Origin: Magnetovibrio sp.
Lineage (GTDB): Bacteria; Pseudomonadota; Alphaproteobacteria; Rhodospirillales; Magnetovibrionaceae
Assembly: GCA_026196495.1 (NCBI GenBank)
Contig: JAPHSY010000013.1
Location: forward strand, 1 to 64,000
DNA: 64,000 nucleotides
Direction: 5' to 3'
Positions 26,451-35,623 of this stretch are shown here, one piece after another. Both the position numbers and the translations under genes were made by a program. Position 1 is the stretch's first letter, and each line of letters opens with the position of its first letter. Below the pieces are notes generated by a model. That model worked only from the letters and a program-made list of their open reading frames with translations. It was not told the origin of the DNA and made no database searches.

Positions 26451-27550
26451 TGGGTTTCAAGTGCGGCATTGTAGGGCTTCCCAACGTAGGCAAATCCACG
26501 CTTTTCAACGCGCTGACCGCGACGGCTGCTGCGGAAGCTGCGAACTTCCCGTTTTGCACCATTGAACCCAATGTGGGCCGTGTTGGCGTGCCAGACCCAC
26601 GTCTGGACACAATTGCGAAGATCGGTAAGTCAGCCAAAATCATCCCGACCCAGCTGGAATTTGTCGACATTGCTGGCTTGGTCCGCGGTGCATCCAAAGG
26701 TGAGGGCCTGGGCAATCAGTTCTTGGCGAACATCCGCGAAACTGATGCCATCATTAAAGTGGTGCGTTGCTTCGAAGATGAAAATATCACTCACGTTGAT
26801 GGTGATATCGACCCCATCCGCGATGCTGAAACCATTGAGACTGAGCTGATGCTTGCCGACATGGAAAGTTTGGAAAAACGCCAAACGTCCTTGGTTAAAA
26901 AAGCACGCGGCCAGGACAAAGATGCAAAGCTGTTATTGGAGTTGGTTGAGCGCACCCTGAAGGTTCTCGAAGATGGCAAACCTGCGCGTACAGTTGAACG
27001 CACAGAAGATGAAGAAAAAGCATTCCAAATGCTGCAACTGTTGACGTCTAAGCCGATTTTGTACGTTTGCAATGTGGAAGAAGATTCTGCCGCTGAAGGT
27101 AACAGCTTGTCGGCTAAGGTTGCTGAAATGGCTGAGGCTCAGGGTGCGCGCTCAGTTGTGATTTCGGCCCGTATCGAAGAAGAAGTTTCACAACTGGAAT
27201 CTGACGAAGAGAAGCAGGAATTTCTGGAAACTTTGGGTCTGGAAGAAACCGGTTTGGCCCGTGTTATCCGTGAAGGCTATGCGCTTTTGGGCCTGATCAC
27301 GTTCTTTACCGTTGGTCCGAAAGAGGCCCGTGCCTGGACAGTTCGTGAAGGTTCCAAAGCCCCACAAGCGGCTGGTGCTATTCACACGGACTTTGAAAAA
27401 GGCTTTATCAGAGCCGAGACAATTGCTTATTCAGATTTTGTCGAATTGGGTGGTGAGCAACCGTGTAAAGATGCCGGTAAAATGCGCCAAGAAGGCAAAG
27501 ATTACGTGACCCAGGACGGTGATATTATGCTGTTCCGTTTCAACGTATAA
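26450..27550 (+). CDS. ychF: Redox-responsive ATPase/GTPase YchF
   Basis: 366-residue Obg-family P-loop protein that, unusually, prefers ATP. G1 GLPNVGKST, G2-like FPFCTIEPNVG, G3 DIAGLVRGASKGEGLG; G4 is the non-canonical NVEE rather than NKxD, which explains the ATP preference of the family. A coiled-coil insertion (about 120-190) and a C-terminal TGS domain (LGLITFFTVGPKEARAWTV) complete it. It converges with a lipoprotein gene 13 bases away. Confidence 0.96.
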   Translation: MGFKCGIVGLPNVGKSTLFNALTATAAAEAANFPFCTIEPNVGRVGVPDPRLDTIAKIGKSAKIIPTQLEFVDIAGLVRGASKGEGLGNQFLANIRETDAIIKVVRCFEDENITHVDGDIDPIRDAETIETELMLADMESLEKRQTSLVKKARGQDKDAKLLLELVERTLKVLEDGKPARTVERTEDEEKAFQMLQLLTSKPILYVCNVEEDSAAEGNSLSAKVAEMAEAQGARSVVISARIEEEVSQLESDEEKQEFLETLGLEETGLARVIREGYALLGLITFFTVGPKEARAWTVREGSKAPQAAGAIHTDFEKGFIRAETIAYSDFVELGGEQPCKDAGKMRQEGKDYVTQDGDIMLFRFNV

Positions 27551-27563
27551 AAGTTCTACACGC

Positions 27564-28145
27564 TCAGTTGCAGGCCACACCGCGATTTAGGGTTGTGCAG
27601 TTCCACGACATTGTTCCCTGTGTTGGGGTGTTGATCCCCGTAAACAGAGCACCTTCATCGGCGCTCTTGGCATATGTTGGATTGACTGATAGTCGAAACT
27701 TGGATTGTTCTTTAAGCGCCTGGGCAAGCCCGTAGTTATAAACAGCGTATGGGATATCCCCATTGTAAAGCCCATAACGCAAACGGCTCAGCCGCTTTTC
27801 CACAATATCTTCAGTAGCAGAGGTCGGAATACCTTGTGCCGCACGCCGTAATCTGCATGTCCGAATTGCGCCTTCCAACGATTGAATGGCTTTGGCTTCC
27901 GACGGGGTGGGAACCAAGTTGATATACAACATTTCCCGCGTTGGAATTTCGCCGGGTAATATCGGCATATTTGCTTGCAGAGAAACGATCGCGGGCGAAT
28001 TGAACAGGTCGCCGCATAAGCTATTGCCTTTTATTTGGCTGGCACGGGAAAACGCTGTATCGCCACCTAGACAGCCTGACAAAACCAAAGCCGAAAGTAT
28101 CATTATGATTGTTTTATTTGATATCGAATGTATCATAGGTCGCAC
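27564..28145 (-). CDS. Predicted lipoprotein of unknown function
   Basis: 193 residues with a lipoprotein signal ending LSGC (Cys25). The mature part contains several cysteines (SLCGDLF, IRTCRLRR, SWNCTTL, GVACN at the very end), suggesting disulfides in the periplasm, and a helical centre rich in Arg/Leu. I recognise no family. It is divergent from another small lipoprotein gene with 35 bases between starts, so they share a promoter region. Confidence 0.65.
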   Translation of the reverse strand: MRPMIHSISNKTIIMILSALVLSGCLGGDTAFSRASQIKGNSLCGDLFNSPAIVSLQANMPILPGEIPTREMLYINLVPTPSEAKAIQSLEGAIRTCRLRRAAQGIPTSATEDIVEKRLSRLRYGLYNGDIPYAVYNYGLAQALKEQSKFRLSVNPTYAKSADEGALFTGINTPTQGTMSWNCTTLNRGVACN

Positions 28146-28180
28146 TTAAATTGGGTGAATGACAATTGTTGATAATGGTT

Positions 28181-28603
28181 ATGAAAATCTGGAAACTTGG
28201 CTTGGTTGGTGCGTGTGTGTTGAGCCTTTCTGCGTGTGCAAGTTACAATGTTGCAGGGCAGTTTGAAGACACTGGCACAACGTTTTATGGCACGGTCAGT
28301 GTCTTTGGTACCAGTTCTGGGAGCATCAATGTTGTTACCGCCGATGGACGAGTTACATGCCAAGGCAGATCTATGGTCACCAAACGACCTTCGCTGACCA
28401 CCATGGGAGCCCAAGGCAGTGCCGAGGCTCAGTGCAGCGATGGTACGAGCTTCAAAGTGGACTTTGTTCAAGGCAGCAGCTCGGGTGGACATGGGCAGGG
28501 TATTTCCAGTACAGGTGGTGTGGTGCAACTGTTTTTCGATACATCCAAAACCGTGGTGAAGAGTATGCTCGAACAACAACAGTTAGACCTTATGGTTAGA
28601 TAA
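28181..28603 (+). CDS. Small predicted lipoprotein
   Basis: 140 residues from ATG 28181 (MKIWKLGLVGAC); an ATG at 28175 and a TTG at 28166 are also in frame. The lipobox is LSAC with Cys19. The mature part is beta-rich and Gly/Ser-rich (TVSVFGTSSGSINVVTADG), with an SSGGHGQGISSTGG turn region. No function assigned. Its 3' end overlaps the convergent TraT-like gene by eight bases. Confidence 0.6.
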   Translation: MKIWKLGLVGACVLSLSACASYNVAGQFEDTGTTFYGTVSVFGTSSGSINVVTADGRVTCQGRSMVTKRPSLTTMGAQGSAEAQCSDGTSFKVDFVQGSSSGGHGQGISSTGGVVQLFFDTSKTVVKSMLEQQQLDLMVR

Positions 28604-29333
28604 TATCGGCGACGATGCGTGCGGCTCGTTTGCGTACTTCTTCTGCAATGGCCGATTGTTTGAGGTTCCGTCCCCCCGCATAAATTGCGATTTCAGTAGA
28701 ATAGGTTTTCTTGAAACCACCACGAACGACTTTCTCATCCTCATTAGGGTCGTCAATGTTTTTGAGTTTATCACTGCGACTGAATGTTACGCGTTTGCGG
28801 CTTTCCTTAATGGGTTTCACAACACCAAAGGTAACCCGGGCCACCACCATATAAGTGTCGTCGGTGTTGTAGCGGCCAATAATATCGCCAAGCATTGCCC
28901 CAGCGACAGTTGCGGTGAGCCTGCCTTTATGTGTGTCTCCCCCATATGTGGAACCATATGCAGCCCCGAGCCATGAATAGGTTTGTGCGCTGTTGGTTTG
29001 TACCTGTCCGCTATAAACGACATTTACATCTACCAGCAAGCCGAAGTCATCGGCGGTGGTCGGCTCATAGCCTTTGCCAGCGTATGTCGTGTTGAGTTGT
29101 TGGGTGAAATTGTTTAAGCCAAATGCTGTGTCTCCCGATGTGTTGCGGGTGCGGACTTTCAGTTTGCGGTTGGCGTAAAATGTTGCATCTGTAACGATGT
29201 TTTTCTGCACAGTCGAACCAAACAACAGCCCAGAGTCTTCATCCACGACCATACCCATGCGTGATTGGTTTGGTCCAATACAGGCGCTGAGGCCTAAGGC
29301 TATCACAACTATTGCAACCCATTGATTTCTCAT
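28596..29333 (-). CDS. TraT-like outer-membrane lipoprotein
   Basis: 245 residues, lipobox LSAC with Cys18. The middle shows the TraT pattern: VRTRNTSGDTAFGLNN followed by YAGKGYEPTTADDFGLLVDVNVVYSG, a Gly/Ala-rich centre, and a C-terminal amphipathic end (KQSAIAEEVRKRAARIVADII). Plasmid TraT proteins give surface exclusion and complement resistance; chromosomal relatives have no settled role. The assignment comes from pattern matching and is moderate. Its ATG overlaps the stop of the protease gene upstream (ATGA), so the pair is translationally coupled. Confidence 0.55.
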   Translation of the reverse strand: MRNQWVAIVVIALGLSACIGPNQSRMGMVVDEDSGLLFGSTVQKNIVTDATFYANRKLKVRTRNTSGDTAFGLNNFTQQLNTTYAGKGYEPTTADDFGLLVDVNVVYSGQVQTNSAQTYSWLGAAYGSTYGGDTHKGRLTATVAGAMLGDIIGRYNTDDTYMVVARVTFGVVKPIKESRKRVTFSRSDKLKNIDDPNEDEKVVRGGFKKTYSTEIAIYAGGRNLKQSAIAEEVRKRAARIVADII

Positions 29334-30937
29334 CGTTTTGCTTCCTTCTTCGGCCCCGCAGGCGATACCGCATAGCCGGGTAAATGCGCGTTCATAAAAT
29401 TCATCAATTCGGAATAGTGGACAGAAAAATTCAGGCCCTCAGCAATGGATTTGTTTTGCCCCCACGTATTCATGCCGATCACACGGTTACCCAAAAACAG
29501 TGGCCCTCCCGAATTTCCGGGGTTTACAGGTGCATCGGTTTGGATGAACAAAACCTTGTCGCCAGCCCCCGATGGCAGATTGATGGAATGATGTTTACGC
29601 ACCGCGCTGATCACCCCGCGGGTGATTGAAAACTCGAAACGGTGGGGGTGACCGATGGCTTCCACAGTTGCGCCTAGGTTAATGTTTTTTCCGGTGTAAA
29701 ACGCAACCGGGCGACCACGTCGTTCGACACGCACCAAGGCCACATCCAAAAGAACATCCTTACCCAAAACTGTGCCGTAAGTTTCTTGCCCATCGTATGC
29801 CTTCATTTCCACAAATGGGTGATCTTTGACAACATGCCAATTGGTCATAACCACGTTTGGGGTCACGTAAAATCCAGACCCGAGAGAACCATCACCCGTA
29901 TAAACAGCCACCACGGTGTCAAAGCGTGGGTCATTTAACGGGCGGTCGTCAAAGGTATTGGCATTAACATCAGCCAGAACAGTGTTGCGATCTTTAAGCA
30001 ACATTTTGCGCAAAGCCATTCCTGTGCCTAGATTCCGCGCTGTGGTGCGTTTGTTGGAATAGTCTTTCAGCAAAGCTGACAGTCTTATATCGAGACTGTT
30101 TTTTTCATAGTCATCGATATCTTGTTCCGTGTCGAATTGGGCACTGATATTATTGCGTTTAGGGTCATGTCGCGATACCCCGTAAACAACTTCAAAACGA
30201 TTTTGATCTTCAATATCAAAATTTGACTTCACGTATGTCCGTTTGACCCTATCAATGACGTAGGTGGTGACGCTCATGGTGCGTCGGGCATCAATTTGGG
30301 CCTTGTTATATTCATAGGCAAAAATCAGTGGTGCGCCTAAGGCCTGACTTTTACCCACATACGATTGGGCCATGTTGTTTGAGCTTTGTAAGTTCTGGTT
30401 AGAGGCTGCATTGGCAGCCGGATCGCTAGGGGCAATAGATACGGGTGAACCGGCGTATCCTAGAAAGACCGTAGAAGGTTCCCCCTTAAGATTGACCACC
30501 CGGCGCGAAGCCTTTGCCATGGTGACGTCAAAGACAAATGCAAAACGTGGCCCATCAGCTTGTGGGTCCAAGATATCGTTGAGGCTCATTCTTTCGGCCT
30601 GGACAGGCAGGTCCAATTCAATCGACATGGGAAAATCAATATGCCCCATCCTCAACATGGTTTTGCTGGTAACTTCCGCAACTGCAATACGACTATTTTG
30701 ACCGGCATTAGCATCTGCTGAGATGAGTTCCAATAACCGCCTTTGTTCAGGATTTAGCCCTGGCTTTTTTGTGGCAATTGAGTGTGTCGGAAGTTCGGGT
30801 GAAGCCTGCGCCACAGTTGTTTGCGCAGATGTGGCCATCGACGGTTTTGTAGACACCAGAAATCCACAGAGCACACCGAATATGCCTAAGCCAAAGATCA
30901 GGGGAGAAACAAATAAAGACAATCTCATAGTAATCAC
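29330..30937 (-). CDS. Envelope trypsin-like serine protease (S1C/HtrA-like, no PDZ)
   Basis: 535 residues. An N-terminal hydrophobic segment (LFVSPLIFGLGIFGVLCGFLV) acts as signal or anchor. Residues about 60-340 form a domain I do not recognise. From about 345 there is a trypsin-fold protease with triad His368 (TNWHVV), Asp398 (LLDVALV) and Ser476 (NPGNSGGPL), as in Deg/HtrA proteases. The chain ends soon after, so there is no PDZ domain. Coupled with the TraT-like lipoprotein downstream, it may process or guard envelope components. Substrate unknown. Confidence 0.8.
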   Translation of the reverse strand: MITMRLSLFVSPLIFGLGIFGVLCGFLVSTKPSMATSAQTTVAQASPELPTHSIATKKPGLNPEQRRLLELISADANAGQNSRIAVAEVTSKTMLRMGHIDFPMSIELDLPVQAERMSLNDILDPQADGPRFAFVFDVTMAKASRRVVNLKGEPSTVFLGYAGSPVSIAPSDPAANAASNQNLQSSNNMAQSYVGKSQALGAPLIFAYEYNKAQIDARRTMSVTTYVIDRVKRTYVKSNFDIEDQNRFEVVYGVSRHDPKRNNISAQFDTEQDIDDYEKNSLDIRLSALLKDYSNKRTTARNLGTGMALRKMLLKDRNTVLADVNANTFDDRPLNDPRFDTVVAVYTGDGSLGSGFYVTPNVVMTNWHVVKDHPFVEMKAYDGQETYGTVLGKDVLLDVALVRVERRGRPVAFYTGKNINLGATVEAIGHPHRFEFSITRGVISAVRKHHSINLPSGAGDKVLFIQTDAPVNPGNSGGPLFLGNRVIGMNTWGQNKSIAEGLNFSVHYSELMNFMNAHLPGYAVSPAGPKKEAKR

Positions 30938-31128
30938 GCATATGAATAAACAATCATGAGTATATTCACGTTATGCTTTTTCTGTCTATGTTTTGTTCTC
31001 TTTTTGTTTGAGTTTTTGGTAAATGAAATTCAATCGTATGGGGCTGTTCTACCCGTTGGGCACATGCTAAAAGGTTCGGGCGCAATTTTGAGTGCGTATT
31101 GTTTGATCACTTTAGGGGGAGCGTCCTC

Positions 31129-32016
31129 ATGACGGCACCTAGTTCTGCACCCGTAATCGGCGTGATTGGCGGCAGCGGTATCTATGAAATCGATGGCTTG
31201 GAAAACACCGAATGGAAAAAGATTGAAAGCTCTTTTGGCGATCCTTCTGATGAGCTTTTGTTTGGTGAGTTAAATGGTCAAAAGATGGTGTTTTTGCCAC
31301 GTCATGGTCGCGGACACCGCATTCCCCCATCTGACTTGAATTTTTGCGCAAATATCGATGCGATGAAGCGGGCAGGTGTGACCGAAATTATTTCCGTTTC
31401 GGCGTGCGGTTCACTGAAGGAAGATTTACCACCAGGAAAGTTTGTGATTTGTGACCAGTTTATTGATCGCACGTTTGCGCGCACCAAAAGTTTTTTTGGT
31501 CCGGGATTGGTGGCACACGTCGGACTTGGCGATCCGGTGTGTTCGCGTTTGGCGGATGCTTTGGAAGAAGCCGCCAAAGAAATCAGTTTGGACTATCAAC
31601 GTGGTGGCACGTATCTCGCGATGGAAGGTCCACAGTTTTCCACCAAGGCAGAATCAAACCTCTATCGCAGCTGGGGCTGTGATGTGATCGGCATGACCAA
31701 CATGCCCGAAGCGAAATTAGCCCGCGAAGCAGAGATGTGCTACGCCACCGTCGCCATGGTTACGGATTTCGATTGCTGGCACCCCGATCATGATCATGTC
31801 ACCGTGGACAGCATCATCAAGACGTTGTTGGACAATGCTGATAAAGGCCGCAATCTGGTCAAAACCGTTGCGCCAAAACTATCTGGCCGCAGTGATGTGT
31901 GTGACAAGGGCTGCCAAACGGCTTTGGATACTGCCATCATCACCGCCCCGGATGCGCGTAATCCCGAAATGATCAACAAATTGGATGCGGTCGCTGGCCG
32001 TGTGTTGAAAGGCTAA
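31129..32016 (+). CDS. mtnP: S-methyl-5'-thioadenosine phosphorylase
   Basis: 295-residue phosphorylase that splits methylthioadenosine (from polyamine, ethylene or homoserine-lactone synthesis) into adenine and methylthioribose 1-phosphate. ATG 31129 has AGGGGGAG upstream; a TTG at 31099 is in frame but not family-like. Signatures: [76 protein letters not shown]. mtnA follows after four bases and an aldolase after that. Confidence 0.94.
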   Translation: MTAPSSAPVIGVIGGSGIYEIDGLENTEWKKIESSFGDPSDELLFGELNGQKMVFLPRHGRGHRIPPSDLNFCANIDAMKRAGVTEIISVSACGSLKEDLPPGKFVICDQFIDRTFARTKSFFGPGLVAHVGLGDPVCSRLADALEEAAKEISLDYQRGGTYLAMEGPQFSTKAESNLYRSWGCDVIGMTNMPEAKLAREAEMCYATVAMVTDFDCWHPDHDHVTVDSIIKTLLDNADKGRNLVKTVAPKLSGRSDVCDKGCQTALDTAIITAPDARNPEMINKLDAVAGRVLKG

Positions 32017-32020
32017 GGCT

Positions 32021-33118
32021 ATGCTTGTGAATGGCAATCCCATGCGCACCATCTGGGTTTCCGAAGATGGTGAAGCGGTTGATATTATCGACCAAACCAA
32101 GCTACCGTTTGAATTTGAAACGGTGCGTTTGGAAACGGTAGAAGAAGCGGCGCATGCCATCTTTGACATGCTGGTTCGCGGGGCGCCGCTGATTGGTGCA
32201 ACGGCCGCCTATGGTTTTGCTTTGGCGATGAAGTCGGACTCATCCGACGACAACCTCACCAAAGCGTATAAGACCCTTTATGAAGCACGCCCGACCGCAG
32301 TGAACTTACGTTGGGCAATTGATGAGCAAAAGTCAGCTGTGTCTGGCCTTGCCCCAGAAGAGCGTTTTGAAGCCGCATGGCAGCGCGCCCATGAAATTGC
32401 AGACGAAGATGTTGAAATTTGCTCTTCCATTGGTGAAAACGGCAAAACCTTAATCGAAGAAGCCTGGATCAAGGCTGACAAATCGCGTCCGGTGAATATC
32501 CTGACCCACTGTAATGCAGGTTGGCTTGCGACTGTGGACTGGGGTACCGCGATTGCCCCGATTTACAAAGCACACGAAGCGGGCATCCCGGTGCATGTGT
32601 GGGTGGATGAGACCCGTCCGCGTAACCAAGGTGCCAGCCTGACAGCGTGGGAGCTGAACCAGCACGGCATTCCGCATACGGTGATTGTCGATAATGCGGG
32701 TGGTCACTTGATGCAGCATGGCCAAGTGGACCTGTGCATCGTTGGCACTGACCGTACCACGTACACGGGCGATGTCTGCAACAAGATTGGAACGTACCTC
32801 AAAGCCTTGGCTGCGCATGACAACGGTGTACCGTTCTATGTTGCCTTGCCAGGGCCTACCATCGACTGGACCTTAGATGACGGTTACAGAATTCCCATCG
32901 AAGAACGCGATGATGCTGAAGTCACCCAGATGAACGGTAAAGATGCTGCGGGCAACATTGTCAATGTACGTATTGTGTCCGAAGGTTCCAAAGGCGGCAA
33001 CCCGGCTTTTGATGTCACGCCGCGTCGCTTGGTGACCAAGCTTATCACTGAAAAAGGTGTGTGTGATGCTTCCGAAGAAGGCCTGCGGGGGCTCTATCCC
33101 AACGCACTTGGGGTCTAA
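32021..33118 (+). CDS. mtnA: S-methyl-5-thioribose-1-phosphate isomerase
   Basis: 365-residue eIF2B-related isomerase that turns methylthioribose 1-phosphate into methylthioribulose 1-phosphate. Conserved: [37 protein letters not shown] (catalytic Cys), [17 protein letters not shown] and [20 protein letters not shown] with the catalytic Asp. Length is standard. It lies between mtnP and a class II aldolase, all with gaps of five bases or fewer, so the three form one operon. Confidence 0.95.
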   Translation: MLVNGNPMRTIWVSEDGEAVDIIDQTKLPFEFETVRLETVEEAAHAIFDMLVRGAPLIGATAAYGFALAMKSDSSDDNLTKAYKTLYEARPTAVNLRWAIDEQKSAVSGLAPEERFEAAWQRAHEIADEDVEICSSIGENGKTLIEEAWIKADKSRPVNILTHCNAGWLATVDWGTAIAPIYKAHEAGIPVHVWVDETRPRNQGASLTAWELNQHGIPHTVIVDNAGGHLMQHGQVDLCIVGTDRTTYTGDVCNKIGTYLKALAAHDNGVPFYVALPGPTIDWTLDDGYRIPIEERDDAEVTQMNGKDAAGNIVNVRIVSEGSKGGNPAFDVTPRRLVTKLITEKGVCDASEEGLRGLYPNALGV

Positions 33119-33123
33119 GTCCT

Positions 33124-33876
33124 ATGCGTCACGTTGATATTCGCCAGAAAATTATCAAAACGGCACTGAGTCTCAATGAAACGGGGCTCAGTGCTGGTGC
33201 TTCTGGCAACGTTTCTGCTCGTGTTGATGGTGGTTTTTTAATCACGCCGTCCGGGGTGAAGTATCACAAGTTACGCCCTGAAGACATTGTGTTCATGGAT
33301 TTTGAAGGTAACGTCATCCAAGGCAATTACGTGCCGTCTTCGGAATGGCGCTTCCACATGGACATCTACAATGCGCGTGATTACGCCAAAGCCATTGTCC
33401 ATGCCCATCCACCGTACTGCACTGCGCTGGCGTGTTTAAACAAGGGTATCCCTGCATTTCACTACATGGTTGCCGTCGCTGGTGGGAAGAACATTCGATG
33501 CTGTCGCTATGAGCCTTTCGGCACGGCGGAATTGTCCGAAGCTGTTGTGAAAGCCTTAGATGGACGGCGTGCGTGTCTTATGAGCCACCATGGCATGATT
33601 GCTTATGGTGACAATTTGGAAAAGGCATTGAGCCTCGCCGTCGAGGTGGAGGTTCTGGCACAGCAATATCAGTTGGTCTTGCAAATGGGCGAGCCGGAGC
33701 TTTTGTCTGACGAGGATATGGAGCGTGTGATGCACCAGTTCTGGACCTACGGTGACAATGCCCAAAAGGTTGAAAACGAAAAACGTCGCAAACCGCGCAA
33801 GACTTGGAAAACCGGTGTTTCCTATCCCAAACGCTCAACCTTTTACAAACGTCCGAACGAAAAGGACGGGATGTAA
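33124..33876 (+). CDS. Class II aldolase/adducin-family enzyme (Ald2-like, methylthioribulose-1-P cleavage)
   Basis: 250-residue class II aldolase. Zinc-ligand histidines are in VHAHPPYCTAL and MSHHGMIAYG, and the N-terminus has GLSAGASGNVSAR, which binds the sugar phosphate. In Rhodospirillum rubrum an mtnP-mtnA-ald2 set cleaves methylthioribulose 1-phosphate to dihydroxyacetone phosphate and 2-methylthioacetaldehyde (the DHAP shunt). The same order here makes that the best prediction; MtnB dehydratase activity is less likely because mtnC, mtnD and other Met-cycle genes are absent nearby. The C-terminal tail (35 residues) is basic. Confidence 0.8.
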   Translation: MRHVDIRQKIIKTALSLNETGLSAGASGNVSARVDGGFLITPSGVKYHKLRPEDIVFMDFEGNVIQGNYVPSSEWRFHMDIYNARDYAKAIVHAHPPYCTALACLNKGIPAFHYMVAVAGGKNIRCCRYEPFGTAELSEAVVKALDGRRACLMSHHGMIAYGDNLEKALSLAVEVEVLAQQYQLVLQMGEPELLSDEDMERVMHQFWTYGDNAQKVENEKRRKPRKTWKTGVSYPKRSTFYKRPNEKDGM

Positions 33877-33932
33877 ATCTTCTAAATGGCGTTTTGTTGG
33901 AATTGTCTGACTATTCATGAATGCAATTGTGA

Positions 33933-33946
33933 TTGATGGATATCAA
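33933..33946. promoter_or_regulatory. Perfect FNR-type box upstream of ubiT
   Basis: TTGAT-GGAT-ATCAA matches the FNR/FixK consensus TTGAT-N4-ATCAA at every fixed position. It is centred about 101 bases before the ubiT GTG. A -10-like TATAGG follows at about 33969-33974, which fits a class II activated promoter with the box near -41.5. This predicts induction of ubiTUV when oxygen is low. Confidence 0.75.
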
Positions 33947-34040
33947 TTACTTCAGAATCGTTTCAACATATAGGTATTGTATTAATTGGCGGGTATGGGA
34001 TGATCGCGCCAAATGTTAATATCACGATAGGTGTTTTACC

Positions 34041-34625
34041 GTGTTTCCTTCCAATGGAAAGCCTCCACCATTGTCTCCGGTTCTGTTGGCAGGCATAGCC
34101 GCCCGACCTGTTTCGCCGCGTCTTTTACAGCCTGTTTTAGATCATGTTATGAAGCTTTTGGGCAAGCAACATCCGGATTTGTTTGAACGGCTTTCATGTC
34201 TTTCTGATCCGACGTTCCTGATTGATCCCATTGACCTACCTGTGGTGTTTCATTTGGATGCAAACCCGGAACGCACGTATCTAGAGGTGTCGCGTTCAAT
34301 AGAACGCCCTGCCGCCGCCGTGATCCGTGGCCCGTTGATGACGTTGTTGGATTTATTGGAAGGCCGTATGGACGGCGATGCGCTGTTTTTTTCACGCGCG
34401 CTGGCGATTGAAGGGGATACCGAAGCCGTGGTCGCGCTCCGCAATGCCGTTGATGATTCCGGTATTGATCTCAGGGGTGATGTTCTGGCTTCCTTTGGCC
34501 CGTTTGCCAAACCGGCGCATCGTGTGCTGGGAATGGGCGGGCGCATTTATACGCGTATGAGCCGTGATCTCGATATGTTGAAAGCTGCCTTGCAGCAGCC
34601 ACAACCCAAAGGCCCACAAGCATGA
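34041..34625 (+). CDS. ubiT: Anaerobic ubiquinone accessory factor UbiT (SCP2 domain)
   Basis: 194 residues with an SCP2 lipid-binding domain (LPVVFHLDANPERTYLEVSRS through LEGRMDGDALFFSRALAIEGDTEAVVALRNAVDD). UbiT binds ubiquinone intermediates and, with UbiU and UbiV, supports oxygen-independent ubiquinone synthesis. The start is a GTG at 34041. The stop overlaps the ubiU ATG (ATGA). A perfect FNR box lies upstream. Identification is strong because ubiU and ubiV follow in order. Confidence 0.9.
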   Translation: MFPSNGKPPPLSPVLLAGIAARPVSPRLLQPVLDHVMKLLGKQHPDLFERLSCLSDPTFLIDPIDLPVVFHLDANPERTYLEVSRSIERPAAAVIRGPLMTLLDLLEGRMDGDALFFSRALAIEGDTEAVVALRNAVDDSGIDLRGDVLASFGPFAKPAHRVLGMGGRIYTRMSRDLDMLKAALQQPQPKGPQA

Positions 34626-35608
34626 AAAAATTGGAATTGGTTTGTCCTGCCGGTACACCGGCGGCGTTGCGCGCAGCTGTTGATAGTGGCGCGGATACCG
34701 TTTACCTCGGGTTTCGCGACGCCACCAATGCCCGCAACTTTCCCGGTTTGAACTTCAGCCGACCAGAGCTGGAACAAGGCATCGAATATGCCCGCAGCAA
34801 GGGTGCGCATATCTATTTGGCGATCAACACATTCCCCACGGCGGGTGATCCGGAACCTTGGCACAAAGCCGTGGATGATGGTGCTGCTTTGGGTGTGGAT
34901 GCGGTGATTTTGGCTGATATTGGTATGTTGGATTATGCTGCGCAAAACCACCCGGATTTGCGCCGTCACTTATCGGTCCAAGCCTCAGCCTCAAACCCCG
35001 AAGCCATCAATTTTTACCAAGATGCTTTTGACGTGAAACGTGTGGTGTTGCCGCGTGTGTTGACGGTTCCAGAAATCAAAGCCCTGCACAAAGAAATCTC
35101 GGTGGAAACCGAAGTGTTTGTATTTGGTGGCCTGTGTGTGATGGCAGAAGGACGTTGTTCCTTATCCTCATATGTTACAGGGCAATCACCCAACACCAAC
35201 GGTGTGTGCTCACCTGCGTGTGATGTGCGCTATGAAGATGAAGACGATGGCTCCATGGTTTCCCGCTTGGGCGATTTCACCATTAACGCCTTTGCCCCTG
35301 GTGAGGCCGCGGGCTATCCGACTTTGTGCAAAGGTCGCTTTGTGGCCAATGGGGAAACATCTTATCTGTTTGAAGACCCGGTAAGCCTCAATGCGGCTTC
35401 TATGCTATCGGAATTGCAAGAAGCAGGGGTGACAGCTCTTAAAATTGAAGGCCGCCAACGCGGTAAAGCCTACATTGCCGAAGTGGTGTCATCTTTCCGC
35501 AAATCTGTAGATGGTATGGAGAGCGGAGCAGAAGTTGAAAATGATTTGACCCAAGTCGCCGAAGGTCAGCGTAAAACCGCTGGCGCATATCAGAAAACAT
35601 GGCGCTAG
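34622..35608 (+). CDS. ubiU: Oxygen-independent ubiquinone hydroxylation protein UbiU (U32 peptidase-like)
   Basis: 328 residues of the U32 family. The Fe-S cysteines of UbiU are visible: GLCVMAEGRC, then GVCSPAC, and later YPTLCKG. In E. coli UbiU and UbiV form a heterodimer with one [4Fe-4S] cluster each and take the place of the O2-dependent hydroxylases UbiI, UbiH and UbiF under anoxia. N-terminus ELVCPAGTPAALRAAVDSGADTVYLG is typical. Overlap with ubiT and a 15-base gap to ubiV indicate one operon. Confidence 0.93.
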   Translation: MKKLELVCPAGTPAALRAAVDSGADTVYLGFRDATNARNFPGLNFSRPELEQGIEYARSKGAHIYLAINTFPTAGDPEPWHKAVDDGAALGVDAVILADIGMLDYAAQNHPDLRRHLSVQASASNPEAINFYQDAFDVKRVVLPRVLTVPEIKALHKEISVETEVFVFGGLCVMAEGRCSLSSYVTGQSPNTNGVCSPACDVRYEDEDDGSMVSRLGDFTINAFAPGEAAGYPTLCKGRFVANGETSYLFEDPVSLNAASMLSELQEAGVTALKIEGRQRGKAYIAEVVSSFRKSVDGMESGAEVENDLTQVAEGQRKTAGAYQKTWR

Positions 35609-35623
35609 GGCAGGGAACGTACA

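Noticed and set aside
31055-31090. GCTAAAAGG motif resembling the 3' end of a SAM-II riboswitch upstream of mtnP
   Set aside because: The conserved TGATTT loop and the P1 stem of SAM-II are missing, so only a short chance match remains.
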